From Alkalimarinus sediminis (GTDB taxonomy: Bacteria > Pseudomonadota > Gammaproteobacteria > Pseudomonadales > Oleiphilaceae), in contig NZ_CP101527.1 in assembly GCF_026427595.1 (NCBI RefSeq), positions 753,001 through 817,000 of the forward strand: DNA of 64,000 bases. The letters run 5' to 3'. Position numbers and translations under genes: made by a program. The notes below the pieces were generated by a model. That model ran no database searches. It had not been told where the DNA came from and worked only from the letters and a program-made list of their open reading frames with translations. Of the stretch, positions 42,429 to 53,621 are shown piece by piece. Position 1 is the stretch's first letter. Each line of letters starts with the position of its first letter.

Positions 42429-42719
42429 ATGAAGATCCGCCCGTTACATGATCGTGTAGTTGTACGTCGCAAAGATGAAGAAACTACTACTGCAAGCGGC
42501 ATCGTACTTCCAGGAAGTGCAGCCGAAAAACCATCACAAGGCGAAGTTGTCGCTGTAGGTACTGGACGTATTATGGATAACGGAGACGTTCGTCCATTGG
42601 CCCTTAAAGAGGGTGATATCGTTGTATTTGGTCAGTATTCTGGCAATACCGTTAAGGTTGATGGCGAAGAGCTATTGATCATGAGTGAAAGTGAAATCTT
42701 TGGCGTACTTGAAAGCTAA
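42429..42719 (+). CDS. groES: Co-chaperonin GroES
   Basis: 96 residues; heptameric lid that caps GroEL during protein folding in the cytoplasm. Sequence hallmarks are [18 protein letters not shown] (N-terminal), [13 protein letters not shown] (mobile loop) and the C-terminal [15 protein letters not shown]. All residues typical of the family are present. The ribosome-binding site GGAG is somewhat distant from the ATG. Forms an operon with groEL (65 nt gap) under the heat-shock promoter. Confidence 0.98.
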   Translation: MKIRPLHDRVVVRRKDEETTTASGIVLPGSAAEKPSQGEVVAVGTGRIMDNGDVRPLALKEGDIVVFGQYSGNTVKVDGEELLIMSESEIFGVLES

Positions 42720-42778
42720 TTAAGTCTAGGTATCGAGCTTTTAACAGGTTTTATTTCAAAGGTTAATTGAAAGGATAA

Positions 42779-44437
<1,659 letters not shown>

Positions 44438-44496
44438 TCAGCCCCTAGCTGTTAGCTGATAAAGGCGAGTTTATCGCGCTTATCAGCCACTTTATG

Positions 44497-44532
44497 AAAA
44501 AGCCTCTTTTAATTAAAAGGGGCTTTTTTTTG
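44497..44532 (+). terminator. Terminator of groES-groEL
   Basis: AAGCCTCTTTT, loop AATT, AAAAGGGGCTT with a single G-U pair, followed by a run of eight T (44524-44531). Typical rho-independent terminator. Confidence 0.92.
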
Positions 44533-44673
44533 TTGGGTGAAAAGTCGCAAACAAAATAAAGTGAAGGTTTTGGGTATAAATACCAGATTAAAGCTGGATT
44601 TAACGTTAGAATTGGTCTGTAATTCATTGAAGTTATGTGCTCATTACTGAGTACCCAAGAAGAAAAGAGTCAC

Positions 44674-45423
44674 GTGTTTAAGAAAATACTACTACTTGTG
44701 CTAGTTGGGGTTGTCTCATATACCTGCTTTTTGATTGCGACATTACCGGCCAGTTTTGTTTGGAAACATGTCTCACCCCGGTTGCCGTTAAAGTCGTTGC
44801 AGCTTGATGTAAAAGGCGTTTCTGGCACCGTTTGGAATGGTGCCGCGCACTTGCGTTCAAAGGGCGTTGAGGGTGTGTTGCAGTGGGATATACGACTTTC
44901 AGGCCTGTTTACTGGGTCGCTACCAGTAGAAATTGTGATTAAGAGTAGTGCTGGTATGTTAACGACCAATGTTCGCTTGCATAGCAACGGAGTTGAGGTA
45001 AGTGATACCAAGGGTGATATCGCACTGCTGCCTTTGAATCCGGCATTGAAAAGACAGCGAGTGACACTGAATGGTACCCTTAACATAGATCGCTTGTCTG
45101 TTGGTTATTTTGATGGAGTCTTGACCGAGGCTGATGGTTTGTTTGGTTGGACGGGGGGTCGAGTTGAGTATCCAGCAGGAAGAGAGGTTCATGGCAACGA
45201 ATTTCCCTCTTTCACAGGTAAACTAAGTCAGGCATCAGGCATCACGTCGCTGATGATTCAAGACGCGGAATCTTCGATTAACTCAATTGAAGGCACTATG
45301 GATAGCAGTGGTGTTGCGACATTAAAAGTCAAACGCCGGTTATTAGATTTGGCCAATGAACCGTGGCCAAAAAATTCAACAGAATCCGATGTGGTTTTTA
45401 AGATTCGCAGAAAAGTTCTGTAG
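44674..45423 (+). CDS. gspN: Type II secretion system protein GspN
   Basis: About 249 residues from a GTG at 44674 (AGAG 4-8 nt upstream); ATG 44635 gives 13 extra residues. One N-terminal membrane helix (FKKILLLVLVGVVSYTCFLI) followed by a periplasmic domain typical of GspN (SLQLDVKGVSGTVWNGAAHL and LQWDIRLSGLFTG). GspN is an accessory T2SS protein, present in only some systems. Next gene is gspC, 86 nt away. Confidence 0.8.
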   Translation: MFKKILLLVLVGVVSYTCFLIATLPASFVWKHVSPRLPLKSLQLDVKGVSGTVWNGAAHLRSKGVEGVLQWDIRLSGLFTGSLPVEIVIKSSAGMLTTNVRLHSNGVEVSDTKGDIALLPLNPALKRQRVTLNGTLNIDRLSVGYFDGVLTEADGLFGWTGGRVEYPAGREVHGNEFPSFTGKLSQASGITSLMIQDAESSINSIEGTMDSSGVATLKVKRRLLDLANEPWPKNSTESDVVFKIRRKVL

Positions 45424-45492
45424 AATAGCGAACAGGCTAGGGTAGTATTGGGGTGTTTGTACCCCTTCTCAGTATTAAAAGATAGGTTTTGA

Positions 45493-45520
45493 ACGTGGTA
45501 GCAGAAACGTGGTAACAGAA
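45493..45520 (+). repeat. 14-bp duplication of the gspC start region
   Basis: ACGTGGTRGCAGAA twice, at 45493-45506 and 45507-45520. Both copies carry a GTG. The copy-1 GTG (45495) follows TAGG and opens a 6-codon frame (MVAETW) ending in TAA (45513-45515); the copy-2 GTG (45509) opens gspC. Confidence 0.9.
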
Positions 45521-46381
45521 AAGCTTAATAAAGCGTCTCTATTGGATAAACTCCCTCAGTGGATATTAACGCTTCTATTGCTGTGCTTTGTCGTTTATTG
45601 TTCAAAACTCTTAGCAGTGCTTACCTGGGGGTTATTGGGCGCAGATGAGCAGTATGTGGGTTCTACTCATTTTACCGCCAATACTAATGCGCAGTCTTCG
45701 CGTGAATCAGTAGACAGCTCTATACTATTGACACAGAGTCTTTTTGGTAAACAGGAGAGCTCCCGTCCTAACCAACAACTGATGAAAACAGTTGAAGCAC
45801 CCAAAACCAAGCTACAACTGCAGCTCAAAGGGGTGTTTACCTCCGAGCGTGAGAATGAATCTAGTGCTATAGTTGCTCAAAGAGGGCAGCGAGGCGAGTA
45901 TTTTAAGATCGGTGACCAGTTGCCAGGTAATGCCGAGTTGGTAGCGGTCTATAGTGACAGAGTTCTGCTCAAGCGCAATGGAAGGCTTGAAACTCTTAGT
46001 TTTGAAGATGCAAAAAAAGCCAATAACAGCATAGCTAAAGTAAAATCAAACAATAACAGGCCAAAAATATCATCCCCACAACAGTTTGTTGATGTGGCGG
46101 AGCAGAGATTAACAGAAAACCCAACAACCGCATTAGCCTCGGTAGGGTTGAAACCAGTACAAGAGGGTACGGCCTCTGGGTATGTTTATGATGGCAATAA
46201 CCCAATGTTAGCGGGCATGAACTTAAAGCCGGGTGATGTTGTAAGGTCAGTGAATGGAAACCCTTTAGGTGATATCAATAAAGATAAGGCGCTGTTGAAG
46301 CAGTTATACCAAGAGGGGAGCTTAGAGGTAGAAGTAGAGCGTGACGGGACTAGTTTTTATATAAACTACCCACTACGTTAA
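45509..46381 (+). CDS. gspC: Type II secretion system protein GspC
   Basis: 290 residues, GTG start. Inner-membrane linker between the outer-membrane secretin and the inner-membrane platform. Features: N-terminal cytoplasmic stretch and TM (ILTLLLLCFVVYCSKLLAVL, about 20-40), HR domain (about 95-165, LQLKGVFTSERENESSAIV) and a C-terminal PDZ domain (about 215-285, MLAGMNLKPGDVVRSVNG). The start lies within a duplicated sequence, which makes the N-terminus uncertain. Confidence 0.9.
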   Translation: MVTEKLNKASLLDKLPQWILTLLLLCFVVYCSKLLAVLTWGLLGADEQYVGSTHFTANTNAQSSRESVDSSILLTQSLFGKQESSRPNQQLMKTVEAPKTKLQLQLKGVFTSERENESSAIVAQRGQRGEYFKIGDQLPGNAELVAVYSDRVLLKRNGRLETLSFEDAKKANNSIAKVKSNNNRPKISSPQQFVDVAEQRLTENPTTALASVGLKPVQEGTASGYVYDGNNPMLAGMNLKPGDVVRSVNGNPLGDINKDKALLKQLYQEGSLEVEVERDGTSFYINYPLR

Positions 46382-46516
46382 TTAGCGTTACTAGCAAGAG
46401 GAGTGACCTTATTCAAGGCCAGTGACCTTGTGTAGGGGCAGACCTTGCGTAGGGTTAGAATTGTAACGATACTTTTAGCTTAAGCCATTAAGAATAACCA
46501 AACATAATATAGAAAC

Positions 46517-48523
46517 ATGGGAATACAGTTTTCGATGAAGCGGTTTATTTCGGTTAGTCACGTAATTATATTGAGCTTTTTGTTTATGTTCTCTCAGGCA
46601 TCCTGGTCTGACGAACAGACATGGAAAGTTAATCTTAAAGATGCCGATATCCGCGCATTTGTTACTCAGGTTTCTGATATTACGGGGTATAGCTTTGTAA
46701 TTGATCCTCGAGTAAAGGGTAAAGTAACAGTTATATCAAATGCCCCGATGGATCGTGATGCCGTATATGAAATGTTTCTGTCTGTGCTCCAGGTGCATGG
46801 CTTTTCGGCTATTCCATCGGAAGGCGTGATCAAGATAGTTCAGCAAAACGAAGCTAAGCAGAAAGCAACCAATTTAAGGCTGCTCTCTCGTGTACCCGCA
46901 GAGCAACTCGTTACAAGAGTTATTCAGGTTAAAAATGCCAACGCATTAGAGCTTGTCCCAATCCTTCGACCTATGGTTGCTAAATATGGCCATTTGGCAG
47001 GTGTTGCAGCTGCTAATGCGTTAATCATTAGTGATCATATCTCTAACATTAAACGTATTAGCAGTATTATCGATGAGTTGGATAGCCCGTCACAATATGA
47101 GCTTGAAGTCGTTCAGCTAGATGAGGCATGGGTAGGTGACATGGTTAAGCTGCTCGAAGAGCTTGCACCATCGGAGTTAGGCAAAGCAGGTGCTAAAGCC
47201 TCAACGAAGAAGTTTAGTGTTGTTGCAGATGAAAGAAGTAATCGCCTTATCATCAAAGGAGATGAGAACTTCCGAACTAAAATCAAGAAGCTTATTGCTA
47301 AACTTGATCAGCCGGCTGCTACCTTAGGTACGACCAAGGTCGTTCGTCTCAAGCATGCTGATGCGAAAGAAATGGCAGAGCTGCTCAAAGGGATCATGGG
47401 TGATATCAGCTCAGAGACCAAAGATCAGGGCTCTAAAAAGAGTAGTGGCTCCTCTGCTACAGTTTATGCTGATGAAGGTATTAACGCGTTAGTGATTAGA
47501 GCGGAGCCCTCTGTTTTGCAAGAGACAGAAGCAATAATTCGGCAGCTAGATGTGCGTCGTGCTCAGGTACTGATAGAGGCAGCGATTGTAGAAATTGGTG
47601 ATGAAAATACCAAAGGGTTAGGTGTTCAGTGGGCACTTTATGATGCAGGCGGTGCAGTGCCTGGGGCTCTAACTAACTTCGGTGAAGTGGGCGTAAGTGC
47701 TGCCAGTGTATTAAGCGCTATTGCGGCAGATGACCCTACCGCCGTTGGCAATGTTGCTCAAGGTGGTTTGACTATGGGCATTGGGCAGGAGAACAGTGGT
47801 ACGAGTTGGGGCGCATTGATACAAGCGCTTGACTCAAATACCGATGCAAACTTGTTATCCACCCCTAAAATTATCACGATGGACAATCAAGAGTCGTCTA
47901 TTATTGTGGGGCAAAACATACCCATTAAAACAGGTGAATCTACGACTGCTGGTGATGGTACTTCAAATCCGTTTACGACTATTACCCGGGAAGATATCGG
48001 TGTGAAGCTAGTGGTAACACCGAGTATTAGTGAAGGTGATTTGGTACGCCTGGAAATCACTCAAGAGATATCCTCAATCGCTGACAGTGTCGATGTTGCC
48101 GCTGATATCGTTACCCAAAAGCGTGAAATTAAAACTAATGTGTTGGCCGACGATGGTGAAACCATTGTATTGGGAGGCTTAATTACTGAAGACTATAGAG
48201 TTAAGGTAAGTAAAGTGCCTCTTTTGGGTGATATTCCCTGGGTGGGAGCTCTTTTTAGAAGTACGGAAAACAAACGACAAAAGCGAAACTTGCTGATTTT
48301 CCTTCGCCCAACAATATTGCGTGACAAGCTCAGAACCAAAGAGGTTACCGAAGAGAAATTTAATGCACTGTGGGAACTTAATCTCGGAATAAAAGAAGAC
48401 CGGGGACGTATTAGAGAGCGCTCTCAAGGCGAAATAATTCCTCGGCCTGCTGTTGATTCTTTGTTTGAAGGTAATCGCTTAAACGATACCGTTCAAGATG
48501 AAGCGTCAGAAAGCCAAGAGTAA
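46517..48523 (+). CDS. gspD: Type II secretion system secretin GspD
   Basis: 668 residues; forms the outer-membrane pore. Signal peptide about 7-30 (KRFISVSHVIILSFLFMFSQASWS). N0 domain (WKVNLKDADIRAFVTQVSDIT), then N1-N3 domains, and the secretin domain with VSKVPLLGDIPWVGALFRST (about 573-592) and NLLIFLRPTILRD. C-terminal S-domain-like acidic tail. The start could be 46517 or ATG 46535. gspE and the pseudopilin genes do not follow; the gene is last before a bidirectional terminator, so the rest of the apparatus must lie elsewhere. Confidence 0.94.
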   Translation: MGIQFSMKRFISVSHVIILSFLFMFSQASWSDEQTWKVNLKDADIRAFVTQVSDITGYSFVIDPRVKGKVTVISNAPMDRDAVYEMFLSVLQVHGFSAIPSEGVIKIVQQNEAKQKATNLRLLSRVPAEQLVTRVIQVKNANALELVPILRPMVAKYGHLAGVAAANALIISDHISNIKRISSIIDELDSPSQYELEVVQLDEAWVGDMVKLLEELAPSELGKAGAKASTKKFSVVADERSNRLIIKGDENFRTKIKKLIAKLDQPAATLGTTKVVRLKHADAKEMAELLKGIMGDISSETKDQGSKKSSGSSATVYADEGINALVIRAEPSVLQETEAIIRQLDVRRAQVLIEAAIVEIGDENTKGLGVQWALYDAGGAVPGALTNFGEVGVSAASVLSAIAADDPTAVGNVAQGGLTMGIGQENSGTSWGALIQALDSNTDANLLSTPKIITMDNQESSIIVGQNIPIKTGESTTAGDGTSNPFTTITREDIGVKLVVTPSISEGDLVRLEITQEISSIADSVDVAADIVTQKREIKTNVLADDGETIVLGGLITEDYRVKVSKVPLLGDIPWVGALFRSTENKRQKRNLLIFLRPTILRDKLRTKEVTEEKFNALWELNLGIKEDRGRIRERSQGEIIPRPAVDSLFEGNRLNDTVQDEASESQE

Positions 48524-48632
48524 TCACCATTCGCCGTTATGGCACCTTAACAAAACGATACGGTGGTCTGCTGTATCGTTAAAGGTCCAAACTTTTAAGG
48601 GCTGAAAACTCTTTTCACATACCGGAACAAAT

Positions 48633-48668
48633 AAAAGGGTCAGGTACTATTAAGTATCTGGCCCTTTT
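48633..48668. terminator. Bidirectional terminator between gspD and the M48 gene
   Basis: A 16-bp stem with two G-U pairs (AAAAGGGTCAGGTACT and its partner, loop ATTA), followed by TTTT on the plus side and by AAAA-derived U residues on the minus side. It ends both convergent transcripts. Confidence 0.92.
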
Positions 48669-48682
48669 GTGTTTCTAGGGCG

Positions 48683-50731
48683 CTAGCCTTTAGGTAGCAG
48701 CGGTGGCATAGGGCAGTCGAGTACCACGGCTACTAGTCGTAACAACTCATACTCGCGAGGGCTTACGGTGTTGTCAGCCATAACACACTCTATAAATGAA
48801 TCTATTAGTGGGCGCTTCAAAAGAGGAGATAAGAGTCTCAGTTTATTGAGAGCATGACTAATTGCTCGTGCATTAGTCGCTTTAGAATCTTGCCAGTCAA
48901 TGCTGTCTGAAAAGAGCCCAACGGCATGCTTAAAGCGTGTCTGCTGCTCTTTTTTATTGGTTGTTGATGCGATAGCAAACAACTTTAAGATGATCGCAAT
49001 TTCATGACTGACATCTTTAAATGAGTGGTATTTGCTCTTTATCTTATGGCCGTATGACGTCGTGAGTTGTTGCTTGGTTAATGTCACCAACGCAAATTCA
49101 AAGAAGGTGATCTTATGATCTACTTTTGTTAGAACCCCTAAATCATCTACTAGCGCTTGTTTATCGTCTTCGCTTAGGCTTCTGAGTGAGCTAACTGCCA
49201 TCTCAAAAATGGGTGTTCGTTGTTTGAGCGTTATACCTTTGAGTAATGGTACTATCTGTTTGTATTTAGCTGAGCTCAGGCTACTTTGTGAGCCTTGAGA
49301 TAGCTGCTTGATCGCCTTGGCGTGCAGATCTTCTGCAGTCTCACTCAGCATTAGGTGCAATACAGCGATCTTTGCGCCCTCAGATGTATGGATCAGTTGT
49401 TTCAGCTCAGTAGGTATCTCTTGCAATAGTGCGACTGCGTAATCTATGTGAGCAGGGCTGACGGTGCCGGTGGTCTGTTCTATCGCCGCAGCATTGCTCT
49501 GTAGAGACTGTATGCTGTTTGCAGGGGTCCCGATGGAGTCTAACGAGGCATCCTCTGCCAGCCCGCTAGAGTGGGGCGCAAGACCTAGTGCAGAGTCTGT
49601 AAGTGAATGCTCGCGGCTAGTTTGAGAGCTACTGACTTGAGAACGAGGGGGCTGAACTGTCGACGATGTGTTGTGTGGGGTGTGACTTGATGCTCGCTTT
49701 TTACTGGCATGTTTGCGTGCTTTGAACCGTACAAGGAATGAGCTATCAATTGTTGATATTCGTTCGTTTAAAGGCGGGTGTGAGGCTAAAAGGCCACTTA
49801 AATGAAGTTTAATTGACTCGGAAAAGCATAGATGATTAAGGTCTTCTGCATGTCGTGTCACACGGAGTTGTGAGCCTTCCTGGCTATCAAGTATCTTATA
49901 CAGCGCACTGGCAATACCTTCGGGGTTGCGCGTGAATTGCACCGACGCTGCATCTGCCAGAAACTCTCTCTGTCTTGAGATTGCCGCTTTAATTACTCTG
50001 CCCATAAACAGGCCGGTGTAGCCGATACAGATGAGTGTAAGACCTATAAATAGTAACGCTATATCATTTTTGCTTCTGCTCGAACGGTAATGGTGTGAGC
50101 GACTAAATGATGACCTCAGCAAAAATTGACCTATCTGGCCAATCAGTAGTATGCCTGCCAAAATTGCGATGAGACGAATATTAATCCGCATATCGCCATT
50201 GAGTATGTGGCTAAACTCATGGCCAATAACGCCTTGAAGCTCATCTCGTGTTAGTTGTTCTAGCGTGCCTCTAGTTACAACTAACACGCACTCGGTGGGC
50301 TCATAACCAGCCACAAAGGCGTTGATCGAGTGTTCATGATCCATTATGTAGAGTGTCGGCATCATCGTACCTGATGCAATCGACATCTCTTCAACCAAGT
50401 TGATAAAACGCTGTTCAAGTCTGTCTTGAGAGCTCAAGTCTACTTTTCTGCCTCGCGCCATTTCGGCAACAGCACTGCCACCCTTAGCTAGATTAATAAA
50501 CTGATGAATTGTCCCTATGAAAATGGTTAGTATGATAGCTGCGGATATATAGTGACTTATGCGACTCGAGAACCACTCAGCTAGTGTTAAGGGGTTCGAG
50601 TCGGTAAAACTGAATACAAAATAACAGATTAGATTGGTCGAAATAACGATAAGAGCAACCGCAATTAGAAATAGTATGCCTAAAAGTAAAGACTTCTTGC
50701 GGGCGGTTGCTTGATGATCGAAAAAGTTCAT
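48683..50731 (-). CDS. M48 family zinc metalloprotease with TerB-like C-terminal region
   Basis: 682 residues. Membrane helices near 16-38 and 61-80, then the protease domain with HEFSH (residues 171-175, Zn ligands and catalytic Glu) and the third ligand Glu256 in REFLADAASV. Two more helices follow (about 184-206 and 224-245). It resembles HtpX, but has a 330-residue extension: a low-complexity Ser/Gln/His linker (about 345-440) and a helical C-terminal part (about 440-682) whose end (DNTVSPREYELLRLVAVVLD) is TerB-like. It follows lemA by 13 nt. M48 proteases of this kind degrade misfolded membrane proteins; the partner function of LemA is unknown. Confidence 0.9.
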   Translation of the reverse strand: MNFFDHQATARKKSLLLGILFLIAVALIVISTNLICYFVFSFTDSNPLTLAEWFSSRISHYISAAIILTIFIGTIHQFINLAKGGSAVAEMARGRKVDLSSQDRLEQRFINLVEEMSIASGTMMPTLYIMDHEHSINAFVAGYEPTECVLVVTRGTLEQLTRDELQGVIGHEFSHILNGDMRINIRLIAILAGILLIGQIGQFLLRSSFSRSHHYRSSRSKNDIALLFIGLTLICIGYTGLFMGRVIKAAISRQREFLADAASVQFTRNPEGIASALYKILDSQEGSQLRVTRHAEDLNHLCFSESIKLHLSGLLASHPPLNERISTIDSSFLVRFKARKHASKKRASSHTPHNTSSTVQPPRSQVSSSQTSREHSLTDSALGLAPHSSGLAEDASLDSIGTPANSIQSLQSNAAAIEQTTGTVSPAHIDYAVALLQEIPTELKQLIHTSEGAKIAVLHLMLSETAEDLHAKAIKQLSQGSQSSLSSAKYKQIVPLLKGITLKQRTPIFEMAVSSLRSLSEDDKQALVDDLGVLTKVDHKITFFEFALVTLTKQQLTTSYGHKIKSKYHSFKDVSHEIAIILKLFAIASTTNKKEQQTRFKHAVGLFSDSIDWQDSKATNARAISHALNKLRLLSPLLKRPLIDSFIECVMADNTVSPREYELLRLVAVVLDCPMPPLLPKG

Positions 50732-50744
50732 AGCTAACTAGCGA

Positions 50745-51338
50745 TCAATCAAAAGATATCTTGACCGCTTTTTTAGCCTCAACATCTTCTAACTCGAATA
50801 ATGCGGTCTCTTTAAAGCCAAAAAATCCCGCGATAAAGTTATTTGGAAACTGCTCTCGATAAGTGTGATAAGCCATGACAAAGTCATTGTAGGCTTGTCT
50901 AGCGAATGAGACTTTGTTTTCGGTGCTTGATAACTCTTCCATTAGCTGCTGGATGGTCTCATTAGCTTTAATATCCGGGTATGCTTCTGCAACGGCATAG
51001 AAGTTAGCGAGGGCTTTATTTAAAAGATTTTCAGCGCCCATTAGCTTTTTGACTGCAGCACCATCTTCAGGATGCTGAGCGGCTGATTTTGTGGCCTGGG
51101 TAGCTTGGTTGCGGGCAGAGATGACCTTTTCAAGAGTCTCTTTTTCGTGGCTCATAAAGGCTTTTGCTGTGTCGACCAGGTTGGGGATGAGGTCATGTCG
51201 GCGTTGTAGCTGCACATCTATTTGAGAGAAACCATTCTTAAAGCGGTTTTTTAGCGTAACAAGCTTGTTGTAGATCGATATAAAGTAAAAGAGCGATACG
51301 ATGATTACCACTAGCCCGATTATAGTACTGGTTGACAT
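50745..51338 (-). CDS. lemA: LemA family protein
   Basis: 197 residues. One N-terminal membrane helix (TIIGLVVIIVSLFYFISIY, about 5-23) and a four-helix bundle (about 25-185) with the family pattern NRFKNGFSQIDVQLQRRHDLIPNLVD and ARQAYNDFVMAYHTYREQFP. Ends with FGFKETALFE and a Lys-rich tail. LemA proteins occur with M48 proteases or TPM-domain proteins in many bacteria, with an unknown role in the envelope. Good ribosome-binding site (GAAGGTG) upstream. First of the lemA-M48 pair. Confidence 0.93.
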   Translation of the reverse strand: MSTSTIIGLVVIIVSLFYFISIYNKLVTLKNRFKNGFSQIDVQLQRRHDLIPNLVDTAKAFMSHEKETLEKVISARNQATQATKSAAQHPEDGAAVKKLMGAENLLNKALANFYAVAEAYPDIKANETIQQLMEELSSTENKVSFARQAYNDFVMAYHTYREQFPNNFIAGFFGFKETALFELEDVEAKKAVKISFD

Positions 51339-51374
51339 AGTTCACCTTCAATAGTTATCAGGTTGATTAAGGAG

Positions 51375-53429
51375 TTAACCTATCTGCGGTGGATTCCTTG
51401 TGTATTCTAGTAGATACGAAAGAAATTCTTCGGCTGCGACGGGGCGGCTATAAAAGTATCCTTGCCCCATATCGCAGCCGCGACTGACCAGATAGGCCTC
51501 TTGCTCTTTGGTCTCAACGCCTTCGGCAATGACGCTAAGATGCAAACTTTTACTTAGTTGAATGACCGCATTCACAATGCTGGTGTCATCTTCGTCGATT
51601 AACAAATCATGAACAAATTGCTTATCGATCTTAACTTTATCAATTGGTAACTTCTTTAGGTAGCTAAGGGACGAGTAGCCTGTACCAAAGTCATCAATGG
51701 CTGTTGAAACACCATACTGCTTTATTTTATTGAGAGTCTCGACCGCATTGGATAGGTTTTCCATCACCCCTGTTTCTGTTATTTCAACTTCAAGGTAGCG
51801 TGGTTCGATGTGGTGCTTCTCTAGTGTGCTCTTTATATATGCTTCAATTGCCGAATCTTTCAGTTGAACAGCAGAGAGGTTTATCGCTAATTTAATAAAG
51901 TGCCCCTGTTGTTGCCATATTGCGGCCTGCCTACATGCTTCATCGAGCACCCAGTTGCCAATATCAACGATGGAACCATTATTTTCAGCGATGGGAATAA
52001 ATATATCGGGAGGCACAAACCCACGAGTAGGGTGAACCCATCTTAGTAGCACTTCAGCCCCAATAATGGCTTTACTCTGGTAGTCTATTTGAGGTTGAAA
52101 GACGATATGAAACTCATTATTGTTGAGTGCGTTTGAAAGGTCTTTTTCCATCGACTTTCTTTCACGCATTTCGCTATCAACACTAGCAACATAGAACTGA
52201 AATTGATTACGGCTAACAGTTTTTGCCAGTGTCATCGTCTGCTCTGATTTTTGCAGCAGGTCATCTGCATTGGATCCATCATCGGGAAAGATAGTAATGC
52301 CAATAGTGGTGTAGAGGTTAATGCTGTAATCTTCAATTTCAAAGGGTTCATTTAGCCGTTTAAGCAGCTTCTCAGCTAGTTCTGCTACGTTGTACGCATT
52401 ATGAATATTGTATTGAATGAGTGAAAACTGGTCGCCACCAAGCCTGGACGCGGTCTGCAGGGAACCATCATTGTTTGATAGTCTCTCAGCGAAGGCTTGG
52501 AGTAGTTGATCGCCTACTGTGTAGTTAAATTGGCTGTTGATCGATTTAAAGTCGTCTATACCGCAGCACAATACCGCCACTTTATGGCCGGCATGTTTGG
52601 CATCATCAAGCGTGTTTTGAAGGTGATTCCTAAACATTAAGCGGTTTGGAAGCCCTGTTAGTGGGTCATATTGTGAGAGTTTAAGGACTCGTGCTTCCGC
52701 TGCTCGTCGTTTTTGTTGGTTGTCAGATATCTCGCCAAGCAGGTCGTTGGCTGTATTTACCCAGACCCCTAACTCATCATTTTCATGGTTTCTGGGGGCT
52801 GGAATGCTCTGTCTGCCAGGTTCTGATGGGTTAACCCTTAGCAGTGACTGAATAATATTGGAGAGCGGGCGAGTCAAGAGGTAGTGATAAACTAAAAATA
52901 AGATGGCGGCTAGTATGCTAGCTCTGAGTATGCCCGAAATAAATACAACGACTGAACGTTCGATAAACAGCTCAGATTTATAGACGGTATCGATGGTGAT
53001 AACCAAGTCACCATAATAAACTGGCTCTGGCTCATGTTTAATTAATTGAACGCTAAATTGCTGCTCTTTGCCGAAAATTGGGTCAGTGAGCCAACGAAAA
53101 GGTGCTTCTTGCAGGGGGCGAGATTTTTCAGCAAGTAGTGTCTCATCGGGGTGGCCGATGCCTGCATAACGTATCTCTCTCTGCTGAAATAAACCTTCTA
53201 CTACCTGCTTAGCAAGCTCGGGATCTATGCTGTAAACCGCTTGAGTAGCAGGGTCTTTTACAACATCTAGTATTTGAGCGGCTTGATTTTTAAGCACATC
53301 CATGGCTCTGAAGGCATCTAGCGATATTTGGCCAATACTTAACAAACCACCTGCAAATAGAGCTGTTAATATCACCCAGCGAAGTAATTTTATAGATAAA
53401 CGCTGGTTTTTTGCATGCATTACTGTCAT
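51375..53429 (-). CDS. Membrane GGDEF-EAL protein, probable c-di-GMP phosphodiesterase
   Basis: 684 residues. TM at about 17-37, a periplasmic sensor (about 40-160), TM at about 165-185 and a HAMP-like linker. GGDEF (about 250-415) has the site GGDQF with the preceding SRL; Glu is replaced by Gln, so cyclase activity is doubtful. The EAL domain (about 430-675) has EVLLRW (EVL in place of EAL) and complete catalytic residues: EITETGVM, DDFGTGYSSL and VIAEGVET. Phosphodiesterase activity is therefore expected. Lies 36 nt upstream of lemA, but operon membership is uncertain. Confidence 0.93.
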   Translation of the reverse strand: MTVMHAKNQRLSIKLLRWVILTALFAGGLLSIGQISLDAFRAMDVLKNQAAQILDVVKDPATQAVYSIDPELAKQVVEGLFQQREIRYAGIGHPDETLLAEKSRPLQEAPFRWLTDPIFGKEQQFSVQLIKHEPEPVYYGDLVITIDTVYKSELFIERSVVVFISGILRASILAAILFLVYHYLLTRPLSNIIQSLLRVNPSEPGRQSIPAPRNHENDELGVWVNTANDLLGEISDNQQKRRAAEARVLKLSQYDPLTGLPNRLMFRNHLQNTLDDAKHAGHKVAVLCCGIDDFKSINSQFNYTVGDQLLQAFAERLSNNDGSLQTASRLGGDQFSLIQYNIHNAYNVAELAEKLLKRLNEPFEIEDYSINLYTTIGITIFPDDGSNADDLLQKSEQTMTLAKTVSRNQFQFYVASVDSEMRERKSMEKDLSNALNNNEFHIVFQPQIDYQSKAIIGAEVLLRWVHPTRGFVPPDIFIPIAENNGSIVDIGNWVLDEACRQAAIWQQQGHFIKLAINLSAVQLKDSAIEAYIKSTLEKHHIEPRYLEVEITETGVMENLSNAVETLNKIKQYGVSTAIDDFGTGYSSLSYLKKLPIDKVKIDKQFVHDLLIDEDDTSIVNAVIQLSKSLHLSVIAEGVETKEQEAYLVSRGCDMGQGYFYSRPVAAEEFLSYLLEYTRNPPQIG

Positions 53430-53560
53430 TAGCGGCTATAGTCTTGGTGGCGTAGAAGTTGGAGTAAAATCAAGTAACTATCAATCAGTGTAGCAAAAAA
53501 ATGGTATCGGGGAAGCTGTGAGAGCAAAGAAATGCGAAACGATCTTCAGCGAGGAGGGGG

Positions 53561-53598
53561 ATAATAAAAGAAACCGCGCAGAGGCGGCTTCTTTTTAT
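53561..53598. terminator. Terminator of sodB, bidirectional
   Basis: AGAAACCGC, loop, GCGGCTTCT with TTTTT on the plus side and TTTTATTAT on the minus side. It is the 3' end signal for sodB (minus). Confidence 0.85.
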
Positions 53599-53621
53599 AG
53601 CTTTTTAAGCAAACAATGGTT

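Noticed and set aside
46402-46460. Third member of the short-duplication class upstream of gspD (GTGACCTT... pattern)
   Set aside because: The copies are too imperfect to claim a tandem duplication; kept only as a weak example in the finding on duplications.
48551-48587. AACGATAC / GTATCGTT inverted repeat after gspD
   Set aside because: 8-bp arms without a U-run; the stronger terminator at 48633-48668 is the real gspD end signal.
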